DNA of 64,000 nucleotides, from positions 1 to 64,000 of the forward strand of contig CAYMYN010000016.1 of assembly GCA_964394665.1 (NCBI GenBank), written 5' to 3'. The number at the start of each line of letters is the position of its first letter. Position 1 is the stretch's first letter. Made by a program: the position numbers and the translations under genes. The DNA comes from CAYMYN01 sp964394665. GTDB taxonomy: Bacteria; Planctomycetota; UBA1135; GCA-002686595. The notes beneath the pieces were generated by a model. That model did no database searches. It worked only from the letters and a program-made list of their open reading frames with translations, and was not told where the DNA came from. Shown piece after piece: positions 16,943 to 25,090 of the stretch.

Positions 16943-18066
16943 CCTGGCGACGGTAGCCCGCTCCCCGCGACGGCCGCAAGGACTTCCGCTTCCAGGGCCG
17001 CCAGCCAGGCCTCCTGCCCGCGGGCCGCGACCGCGGCGCGGGCGGCCGCGGTCACCGACGCGGGTCGGGGTAGGGCCAAAAAGGGCGACAAGGCGGCCGC
17101 CCACGCGCGCGGCGTCGCCTCCGCGGGCAACACGGCTCCCGCCCCGGGATCGACGATCGCATCGGCCGAGCCGGCGCGCTCGCTGGCGACGACCGGCGTG
17201 CCCGTCGCCAGGGCCTCGAGCACGACCAGCGGGCAGGGATCGCGCCGCGTGGGGAGCGCCAACACGTCCGCGCCGGCGCAGGCCAGGGCCGGGTCGATCT
17301 CGTCCAGCACCGCCACCCGTCCGTCCATGGGGCCCGCGCGTCGCGCCAGGCGTCGCCAACGCCCGGCGTCGCGCGGGCCGGCGACGAGCAGGCGCCAGGG
17401 CCGCTCGGCCAGACACCCGAGCGCGGCGAACAACACGTCCAGGCCCTTGAGCCGCGCGTTGCGTCCCAGGAACAGCACCAGCGGCTCGCCCGCGCGCGCC
17501 AGGCCGCGGGCCTCGAGCTCGCGCCGCGCGCCGTCGCGCCGCGCGGGGTGGAAGCGCTCGAGGTCCACGCCGTTGGGCACCAGCACGCAGCGCGGCGCGG
17601 CCCGCGGGTGATGGCGCACGAGCTCCGCGCGCACGAGCTCCGACACGCACAGGATGCGGCGCGCCCCGCCCGAGAGGGCCGCGTCCTCGAGCTCGAGGAA
17701 CACGCGGTGCCGGCCGCGGGCCCGCTTGCCGAGCAACGCCAGCGTCTCGCGGTGCAGGCCGCCGTGGGGCCAGTACAGATCGACCTCGGCCAGGTGCCGC
17801 ACGCCGATCGTGACGTCGCAGCGCGCGGCGCGCGCCGCCGCCACGAGGTCCGCGGCGAGGCGTGCCTCGCGCGCCGCACGCCGCAGCCCGCGCGCGGGCA
17901 CCGGCACGAATCGTCCCGGCGCGCTCTCGCCGGGGCGCGGGCCCTGGGCCGCGAAGGCGAGCACCGTGTGCCCGCTGGCCTCGAGCCGCTGGGCCAGCGC
18001 CGCCATGGCGCGCTCGGCACCGCCGCGCGAGGGTTGCCAGCGATCGATCAGGAAACCGACGCGGAT
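16939..18066 (-). CDS. Glycosyltransferase, GT4/GT1-like, with a non-ATG start
   Basis: About 375 residues. The acceptor-domain loop GGAER that marks this group lies upstream of the first ATG (18006), so the gene must start earlier. Reading back gives IRVGFLIDRWQPSRGGAER, the usual N-terminus. The only sensible start is ATC at 18066, six bases after a GGGAGGA ribosome-binding site and overlapping the TGA of the gene before it as TGATC. Other marks are WPHGGLHRE, a donor-domain VPNGVDLERFHP, FLGRNARLKGLD and the late PLVVLEALATGTPVV. It should add a sugar to an envelope glycan or lipid. Donor and acceptor are unknown. Confidence 0.8.
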   Translation of the reverse strand: MRVGFLIDRWQPSRGGAERAMAALAQRLEASGHTVLAFAAQGPRPGESAPGRFVPVPARGLRRAAREARLAADLVAAARAARCDVTIGVRHLAEVDLYWPHGGLHRETLALLGKRARGRHRVFLELEDAALSGGARRILCVSELVRAELVRHHPRAAPRCVLVPNGVDLERFHPARRDGARRELEARGLARAGEPLVLFLGRNARLKGLDVLFAALGCLAERPWRLLVAGPRDAGRWRRLARRAGPMDGRVAVLDEIDPALACAGADVLALPTRRDPCPLVVLEALATGTPVVASERAGSADAIVDPGAGAVLPAEATPRAWAAALSPFLALPRPASVTAAARAAVAARGQEAWLAALEAEVLAAVAGSGLPSPG

Positions 18067-18933
18067 CAGCGTTCCTCCCGCGCCAGGTCGAGCGTCATGC
18101 CCGAGCGCAGGACGTGCAGCACGAGACCCGTGCCCGCCGACGGCTCGCCCTCTTCCCCGGCGGGCACGCTGGCCGTGCGCGCGTCGATCACGACCACGTT
18201 GCGCTCACCCACGACCTCCACCCGCGTCCCGACCAGGATCGCCGCGGTGCGTTCGTCGACCGCCACGCCGACCAGCTCCGGTCGGTCCAGCACGGCCGAG
18301 ATCGTGCGGTTGAGGCGCTGGCGCGCCAGCACGTGTTGGTCGACGATCGCGCCCTTCCAGACGCCCAGGCCCGCGACCAGCTCGGTCGCGCCGACCGCGA
18401 TGCGCCGCAGGTCGGCTTCGCCGGTCAACATGCGCTCGGAGAGGATCGCCGCGCCCGCGCTCGTGNNNNNNNNNNGCGCCGGCCGCGTGCCGCGCGTGCA
18501 GCGCGTCGACGAGCCCAGCTTCCTCGAGGGCCGCGAGCAGACGGTTCTGCGAGCCGCCGCCCATCCAGACGAGGTCCGCCGCACCGATCGCGCGGCGCGC
18601 CGCGGCCGGGTCGGCGAGCTCGAGCACCTCGACCCGCCCTGCGCCCGCCGCGCGCCACATCGCCGCCGACTCCTCCCCCGCCTCCGCGCGTTCGCTGGCC
18701 TGGGGCAACACGATCACCCGCGCCGCCGCGCCCCCGGCCAACTCGAGCGCGCGCGCCAGGATCGCGTCGGTCGTCCCGCCACCTCCCACCGCCACGATGG
18801 GACCGGGTCGCGCGGCGCGCTCCTGGACCTCGACTGGAGTGGGGGCCGAGGTGAATGCCAGGATCGGGAGCAGGAAAAGGGCGCCAGCCAGGATCGGGAG
18901 CAGCGCCCTGCGCGTCGTCGTGCGTTCCAGCAT
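18066..18933 (-). CDS. Cyanophycinase-like serine peptidase (S51), interrupted by assembly gap
   Basis: This is one gene whose reading frame is split by the N run at 18466-18475. The 5' part has a signal peptide (LLPILAGALFLLPILA), then VAVGGGGTTDAIL and WMGGGSQNRLL. The 3' part resumes with TSAGAAILSERM, which holds the nucleophile Ser of S51 peptidases, then GLGVWKGAIVDQH and RQRLNRTISAVL. Cyanophycinases cleave the storage polymer cyanophycin to beta-Asp-Arg; exported relatives also exist. Only about six to ten residues are missing at the gap. No cyanophycin synthetase gene is in the window. The frame break is judged an artefact, not a mutation. Confidence 0.8.
18466..18475. other. Assembly gap (10 N) inside the cyanophycinase-like gene
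   Basis: Ten N bases join two scaffold pieces. The two halves of the peptidase are out of frame with ten bases between them; a gap of three, six, nine or twelve would restore it. The N count is therefore a placeholder. Confidence 0.95.
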
Positions 18934-19014
18934 CGTGTCGTCCTCGGCGCGTGGGGACGCGCTCGGGACGCCATCCTACCGCCCCCCGGGAGCGGGCCCG
19001 TATCCTCCCGTCCC

Positions 19015-22000
19015 ATGGAAGCGGAGGAACCTCGCGGGGGGGCGCCCGTCACCGAGGACGACGTGCGGCTCTGCCTGAGCGTCGACGCCGATCCCCACGC
19101 CCACTACGCCCAGCAGCAGAACGACGTGCCGCTGGTGCGCCTGGTGCGCATCGAGAACCGGGGGCACTCGGCCCTGGAGGAGCTCGAGGCGATCCTCGAG
19201 CTGGGCTCGAGCCTGGCCGCTCCACTCACCCTGCGCATCGCGCGGCTCGAGCCGGGCGCGATCTGGAACTGGGAGGTGCCACGGATCGAGCTCGATCCCG
19301 CGCGCCTGCGCCGCCAGGAGGAGCGCGAGGCCACGACGCTCGTCGTGCGGGTCGCGCAGGGCGGGCGCGAGCGGGCGCGCCTCGAGCGGCCCTTGGCGGT
19401 CCTGGCCTGGAACGAGTGGGGAGGTCTCAGCTCGCCCCCCGAGCTCGCGGCGGCCTTCGTGTCGCCCAACGACCCGGCTCTCGGCGCGCTCCTGCGCCGC
19501 GCGTCCCTGCACCTCGTCGCGAGCGGGGACGACGGCGCGTTGTGCGGCTACCAGCGCGCGGGCCGCACGCGGGCCATCGCCGCCGCCCTGTGGCGCGCGA
19601 CCTGCGAGCTCGAGCTGGGCTACATCCAACCCCCGGCGAGCTTCGAGCAACACGGCCAGAAGGTGCGATTCCCCGGCCGGATCGTCGAGCACCGCCTGGG
19701 CACCTGCCTCGACCTGACGCTCTTCCTGGCGGCGGCGTTCGAGCAGTGCGGCCTGAATCCGCTCCTCGTGTTCACCCAGGGCCATGCCTTCGTGGGCGTC
19801 TGGGAGCGCGACGAGTCCTTCCCCGAGCCGCTGGTCGAGGACGCCCTGCGCATTCACAAACGGGTCGAGCTGGGCGAGATCCTGGTGCTCGAGACGACGC
19901 TGCTCACCGCGCGTCCGCCGGCGGACTTCGAGGCCGCCCGCGCCGTCGCCGCGCGCGCCCTGGCCGACGGCGCGCGCTTCGAGTCCGCGATCTGCGTGCG
20001 CGCGGCCCGCCGGCGACGGATCCGGCCCCTGGCCCAGGGCGCGGGCGAGAGCCCGCGACCCGCCCAGCCCGAGGGCGACGCCCTCGAGCTCCTGCCCGGC
20101 GTCGAAGTCCTCGCCGCACCGATCCTGGCAGCGGCTCCGGCCGCGCCCACGGCGGACATCCGAGTGGAGCCCACGCCCACGCTCCCGGGTGGGCGCATCG
20201 CGAGTTGGAAGCGCCGCCTGCTCGACCTCTCGCTGCGCAACCGATTCCTCAACTTCCGCCCCACGCGGCGCACGATCCCCCTCGCCTGCCCCGACCTGGC
20301 GCGCTTGGAGGATCTGCTCGCGGGCGAGCGCCGCTTCGAGCTGCGCCCGCGCACCGAGCCCCTCGCCCCGGGACGGGACCCTCGCCTCTACTCCGAGCGC
20401 ACCGGCGAGGACGCCGACCAGGCGTTCCTGCGCGAGGAGCTCGAAGCCGGCGCGCTGCACAGCGAGCTCAACGAACGCGAGCTCGAGCTGCGCCTGCTCG
20501 AGCTCTACCGCGCCGCGCGGCTCTCGCTCGAGGAGACCGGCGCCAACACCCTCTACCTGGCGCTCGGATTCTTGACCTGGACCGAGAGCTCGAGCAGCAC
20601 GCGCGAGTTCTCGGCTCCGATCCTGCTCCTGCCCATGACCCTCGAGCGCGGCTCGGTGCGCCAGGCCTTCCGCCTGTCCCTGGCCGACGAGGACCCCTGG
20701 ATCAACGTCACCCTGCTCGAGAAGTTGCGGGCCGACTTCGCCCTTTCCGCCGATGGCCTCGACGAGCTGCTCGAGGACGAGGCCGGCCTCGACGTGCGCG
20801 CGATCCTCGACCGCTGGCGGCGCGCGGTGCGCGACATCGATCGCTGGCGGGTGAACGAGTCGGCCGCCCTGGGCCTGTTCTCGTTCACCAAGTTCCTGAT
20901 GTGGCGCGACCTCGAGCACCACGGGGACCGATTGCGGGAGCACCCGGTCGTGCGTCACCTGGTCGAGCGTCCCGAGGACCCCTTCGACGACGGCGTGGCC
21001 TTCACCGAGCCGCGCCGCCTCGACCGCGAGGTGCCGGTCCAGGATCTGCTCCTGCCCCTCGACGCCGACTCCTCGCAGATCGCGGCCGTGGTGGCCGCCG
21101 AGCGCGGCAAGAGCTTCGTGCTCGAAGGGCCGCCGGGTACGGGCAAGTCCCAGACGATCACCAACCTGGTCGCGCAGTGTTTGGCGAGCGGCAAGAGCGT
21201 GCTCTTCGTGAGCGAGAAGCAGGCCGCGCTGTCAGTCGTGCAGCGGCGCCTGGAGCAGGTCGGGCTGGGCCCGTTCTGCCTCGAGCTGCACTCGAACAAG
21301 GCCAGCAAGCGCGAGGTCGCCCTGCAGCTCGGCCGGGCGCTGGAGGCGGCCGGGGGGCGGGAGCCCAAGGACTGGGAGCGGCAGGCCCGCGAGCTCGAGA
21401 CCCTGCGGGCCCAGCTCGACGGTCTCGTGGACGAGCTGCACCTTCTCCGGCCCCTGGGCCGCACGGTGTTCGAGGTCTGTGGGCGCCTGATGGAGCTCGC
21501 CGGGGCGCCGTCCCTGGCCCTCGAGCTGGGGAGCCTCGAAGGCACGCGCGCCGAGGAGCTCCAGGCCGAGCTCGAACGCCTGCGGGACCTGGCCGCCGCG
21601 GCCCGGGACGCGGGCGATCCGCGCACCCACCCCCTGCGCGCCGTGGGTCGGTCGGACTGGCGTCTCGAGTTGCCCGAAGCGCTCGCGAGGTCGGCGCCGC
21701 GACTTGCGGCGACGCTCGCTGGACCCGAGGGCTTGAGCGAAGCGCTGAGCGCCGCGGGGGAGTCGCTCGGGTTCTTCGCCCCGGGCGCCGAGGTGGACCT
21801 CGCGCGGCGCGAGCTCGAGGACCTGGCGGGCCTGGCCGAGCTGCTGCTCGCCGCTCCGTACCCGGCGCCGAGCGAATCGCTGCTGAGCGAGCCCGGTTGG
21901 CGCGAGTTGCAGCCGCGCCTCGTCGCGGCCCTCGAACGCGCCCGGGAGGCGGCCTCGATCCGCGCACGGCTGCTCGAGACCTGGCGGCCCGCGGCGCTCG

Positions 22001-25000
22001 AGCTCGACCCGGCCGAGCTGCTCGCGAACCTCGCGCGCGCCGCGGCCTCGCCCTGGCCCCTCTCGTGGCTGCGCAAGCGGCGGCTGCGGGCCGAGTTGGC
22101 GCCGCTGCTCGTCGCGGGCGCGCCGCGCGATCCCCTGGCCCTGCGCGCCGACCTGGAGGCCATCGCCGCGCTGCGCGCCGAGGGGGCCGAGCTCGCCGAC
22201 CCGGGCTCCGAGGCCGCACGCCACCTCGAGCCGACCTGGCGCGGGGGCCGGGGTGATGTGGAGGCCCTCGAAGCCGTGTTGCGTTGGACCGCGCGCGTGC
22301 GCGAGCTGCTGCCCGCCCTCGCGGGCGCCGATGCCGAGCGCTCCGCGCGCCTGCGCCGGCGGGTGTCGGCCCTGGCGCGCGAGGAGCGCGACGGGTTGGC
22401 GGCCGGCGCCCCCCTGGCCCGCATCCTGACGGCCCTGATCGCCGCCCGCGCGCGCTTCGAGGAAGCCTGGAGCGAGTTGGAGCGCCTGCTCGAGCTCGAC
22501 CCGTCGAGCGTCTTCGGCCACGGGGCCCCGCTGCTGGCGCGCACGCGCGAGTTGACCGCGGCCCTGGCGGGCTCGGGGGCCAGCCTGCGCGACTGGTGCC
22601 GCTGGCGCGCCGCGCGGGCCCAACTCGAACGCACGCGGGCCGCCGCCGTGCTCGCGCCGATCGAGGCCGGGACGCTCTTCCCCGCCGAGGCCCCGGCGGC
22701 CTTCGAGCGAGCGTTCCTCGAGCAGTGGCTGCGGCGCACCTGCGACGCTTCGGAGGCCCTGCGCACCTTCCACGGCGGCGAGCAACGTCGGCGCATCGAA
22801 CGGTTCCGCGAGCTCGACCGACGTTGGATCGAGCTCTCGCGCCAACTCGTCGCCGCCCGCCTGGCGGCCCGCATCCCCGCGCGCGGCACGGCCGTGGCGC
22901 CCGCCTCGGAGATGGGCCTCCTGCTGCGCGAGCTCAAGAAGACCCGCCGTCACCTGCCCGTGCGGCGGCTGTTCGCCGAGCTCCCCGAGCTGCTCCCGCG
23001 CCTCAAGCCCTGCGTGTTGATGAGCCCCCTCAGCACGGCCCAGTTCCTGGGTGCCGGGGATCAACGCTTCGACCTGGTGGTCTTCGACGAGGCCTCGCAG
23101 ATCCCGGTCTGGGACGCGGTGGGCGCCATCGCGCGCGGGCGCAGCACGGTCGTGGTGGGCGACTCCAAGCAGCTCCCGCCGACCAACTTCTTCGCGCGCC
23201 TGGAGGGCGAGGACGAGGTCGACGAGGAGGACTTCGAGGAGCTCGAGAGCCTGCTCGACGAGTGCAGCGCGGCCAGCTTGCCCGTCCGCTCCCTGGCCTG
23301 GCACTACCGCAGCCGGCACGAGTCCCTGATCACCTTCTCGAACGCCCACTACTACGGGAACTCGCTCCTGACGTTCAGCTCGCCCGAGCAGGAGAGCGCG
23401 GAGCTCGGGGTGGCCTTCCGACCCGTCCCGGGCGCGACCTACGATCGCGGCAAGAGCGCCACGAACCGCGGCGAGGCCGAGGCCCTGGTCGCCCGGGCCG
23501 TGGAGCTGCTCGCCTCGGAGGCGGCGCCGACCCTGGGCATCGTGACCTTCAGCTTGGCGCAGCAGCGCCTCGTCGAGACCCTGCTCGACGAACGGCGCGC
23601 CGCCCTGCCCCGACTCGAGCGCCACTTCGACGCGGGCCTCACCGAGCCGGTGTTCGTCAAGAACCTCGAGAACGTGCAGGGGGACGAGCGCGACGTGATC
23701 CTCCTGGGGGTGGGATACGGCCCCGACCTCGCCGGCCGGGTCGCGATGCACTTCGGTCCCCTCAACCGCAAGGGCGGCGAGCGGCGCCTCAACGTCGCCA
23801 TCACCCGCGCGCGCCGGCGCCTGGAGGTCTTCGCCTCCCTGCGCTCGGAGCAGCTCGACCTCTCGCGCACCCAGGCGGTCGGCGTGCGGCACCTCAAGAC
23901 CTTCCTCGACTACGCCGAGCGCGGACCGCGGGCGATCGCCGAGGCGGTGCGCCTCTCCGGCTCGGGCGAGCACGAGTCACCCTTCGAGCGCGAGGTCGCC
24001 GCGCACCTCGTCGAAGGTGGCTGGCGCGTCGACTCCCAAGTTGGTTGTTCGGGCTATCGCATCGACCTGGGCGTGCGCCACCCCGACTTCGACGGCCGGT
24101 ACTTGATGGGCATCGAGTGCGACGGCGCCACCTACCACTCGGCGGCCACCGCCCGCGACCGCGACCGCCTGCGGGCCGCGGTGCTCGAGGGCCTGGGATG
24201 GCGCCTCGAGCGCGTGTGGAGCACGGACTGGTGGCTGGATGCCGACCGCGAGCGCGCGCGCATCGAAGCCGCCCTCGAGGGCGCGCTGGCGGCCGATCGT
24301 GCGCGGCGGGCCGCCCTCGCCGCCGCGCTCCCCGAGGCCGGAGCCCCCACCGACGGCGAGCCCGACGCCGCGGAGGAACCCGCGCGGAGCGGAGCAGGCG
24401 GCGAAGACCCTGGGACGAACGGTGGATCCGCCGTCGTGGCGGAGACTCCCGGCGTGGAGGAGCGCTACGACGCCGCGGCTCCCGGAGCTCCCCACACCCC
24501 CTTCCGCCCCTACGCCGGCGGCCGGCCCCTGGGCACGCTCGAGTCCCTGCGCGCGGGGAACGGGGGGCCGCGGGTGGCGCGCGCGCTGCTCGAGGTCGTC
24601 GAGCACGAGGGCCCGATCGAGGCCCAGCGCGCCGCGCGCCTGGTGGCCGAACGGTTCCAGGTCGCGCGCACCAGCCAACAGATCGCCGAGCAGATCCTCG
24701 CGACCCTGAGCCTCCTGCCCGACGACACGCGGCCCCGCCTGCGGAGCGGCTTCCTCTGGCCGGCGGCGCTCGATCCGGATACCTGGCGCGACTTCCGCGT
24801 GCCCGCCGAGGGCACCCCGGACCCGCGCTCCTGGGAGGAGGTGGCCCTGGAGGAGCTCGCCAACGCCGCCCGGTGGGTCCTGTCGGCCAACGTGCGCCTG
24901 GCGATCTCCGACCTGGCGCGCGAGACCGCGCGCCTGTTCGGCCGGCGCCTGGGCAAGAACGTCGAGGCGCGTCTGCGGGGCGCGATCGAGTCCCTGGCCG

Positions 25001-25047
25001 CCCGCGGCGAGGCGCGCCTCGAAGGTGAGTCCGTCTCCCTGCCCTGA
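19015..25047 (+). CDS. Giant defence-type helicase-nuclease (DUF4011/COG1112-like, DUF3320)
   Basis: A 2010-residue protein. Residues about 1-300 hold a beta-rich region and a transglutaminase-like segment with C231 (GTCLDLTLFL) and H257 (GHAFVGVW). A DUF4011-type linker follows. The SF1 helicase core has Walker A GPPGTGKS with K711, then a helical insertion of about 600 residues, Walker B VVFDEAS (D1358, E1359), VGDSKQLPP, a WHYRSRHE motif, NVQGDERDVI and NVAITRARRR. Next is an MTES_1575/DUF559-like PD-(D/E)XK-type nuclease (D1684 in IDLGV, E1701 in GIECDG, and ARDRDRL). The C-terminus (about 1840-2000) resembles DUF3320. Proteins of this build are linked to phage defence and cut or unwind nucleic acid, but the substrate is unknown. 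It stands alone, divergent from the cyanophycinase-like gene. Confidence 0.85.
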   Translation: MEAEEPRGGAPVTEDDVRLCLSVDADPHAHYAQQQNDVPLVRLVRIENRGHSALEELEAILELGSSLAAPLTLRIARLEPGAIWNWEVPRIELDPARLRRQEEREATTLVVRVAQGGRERARLERPLAVLAWNEWGGLSSPPELAAAFVSPNDPALGALLRRASLHLVASGDDGALCGYQRAGRTRAIAAALWRATCELELGYIQPPASFEQHGQKVRFPGRIVEHRLGTCLDLTLFLAAAFEQCGLNPLLVFTQGHAFVGVWERDESFPEPLVEDALRIHKRVELGEILVLETTLLTARPPADFEAARAVAARALADGARFESAICVRAARRRRIRPLAQGAGESPRPAQPEGDALELLPGVEVLAAPILAAAPAAPTADIRVEPTPTLPGGRIASWKRRLLDLSLRNRFLNFRPTRRTIPLACPDLARLEDLLAGERRFELRPRTEPLAPGRDPRLYSERTGEDADQAFLREELEAGALHSELNERELELRLLELYRAARLSLEETGANTLYLALGFLTWTESSSSTREFSAPILLLPMTLERGSVRQAFRLSLADEDPWINVTLLEKLRADFALSADGLDELLEDEAGLDVRAILDRWRRAVRDIDRWRVNESAALGLFSFTKFLMWRDLEHHGDRLREHPVVRHLVERPEDPFDDGVAFTEPRRLDREVPVQDLLLPLDADSSQIAAVVAAERGKSFVLEGPPGTGKSQTITNLVAQCLASGKSVLFVSEKQAALSVVQRRLEQVGLGPFCLELHSNKASKREVALQLGRALEAAGGREPKDWERQARELETLRAQLDGLVDELHLLRPLGRTVFEVCGRLMELAGAPSLALELGSLEGTRAEELQAELERLRDLAAAARDAGDPRTHPLRAVGRSDWRLELPEALARSAPRLAATLAGPEGLSEALSAAGESLGFFAPGAEVDLARRELEDLAGLAELLLAAPYPAPSESLLSEPGWRELQPRLVAALERAREAASIRARLLETWRPAALELDPAELLANLARAAASPWPLSWLRKRRLRAELAPLLVAGAPRDPLALRADLEAIAALRAEGAELADPGSEAARHLEPTWRGGRGDVEALEAVLRWTARVRELLPALAGADAERSARLRRRVSALAREERDGLAAGAPLARILTALIAARARFEEAWSELERLLELDPSSVFGHGAPLLARTRELTAALAGSGASLRDWCRWRAARAQLERTRAAAVLAPIEAGTLFPAEAPAAFERAFLEQWLRRTCDASEALRTFHGGEQRRRIERFRELDRRWIELSRQLVAARLAARIPARGTAVAPASEMGLLLRELKKTRRHLPVRRLFAELPELLPRLKPCVLMSPLSTAQFLGAGDQRFDLVVFDEASQIPVWDAVGAIARGRSTVVVGDSKQLPPTNFFARLEGEDEVDEEDFEELESLLDECSAASLPVRSLAWHYRSRHESLITFSNAHYYGNSLLTFSSPEQESAELGVAFRPVPGATYDRGKSATNRGEAEALVARAVELLASEAAPTLGIVTFSLAQQRLVETLLDERRAALPRLERHFDAGLTEPVFVKNLENVQGDERDVILLGVGYGPDLAGRVAMHFGPLNRKGGERRLNVAITRARRRLEVFASLRSEQLDLSRTQAVGVRHLKTFLDYAERGPRAIAEAVRLSGSGEHESPFEREVAAHLVEGGWRVDSQVGCSGYRIDLGVRHPDFDGRYLMGIECDGATYHSAATARDRDRLRAAVLEGLGWRLERVWSTDWWLDADRERARIEAALEGALAADRARRAALAAALPEAGAPTDGEPDAAEEPARSGAGGEDPGTNGGSAVVAETPGVEERYDAAAPGAPHTPFRPYAGGRPLGTLESLRAGNGGPRVARALLEVVEHEGPIEAQRAARLVAERFQVARTSQQIAEQILATLSLLPDDTRPRLRSGFLWPAALDPDTWRDFRVPAEGTPDPRSWEEVALEELANAARWVLSANVRLAISDLARETARLFGRRLGKNVEARLRGAIESLAARGEARLEGESVSLP

Positions 25048-25090
25048 GGGCGCGGCCCGCCGGGCGCCGGGCCCTAGAATCGCGCCCGCG

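Noticed and set aside
18066..18933. Reading the cyanophycinase-like gene as a pseudogene
   Set aside because: The frame break coincides exactly with the run of N, so it is an assembly effect.
19015..25047. Assignment of the helicase-nuclease to Mokosh type II
   Set aside because: Mokosh type II pairs a helicase with a phospholipase D-type nuclease; I see no HxK-type motif, and the C-terminal nuclease looks like PD-(D/E)XK instead.
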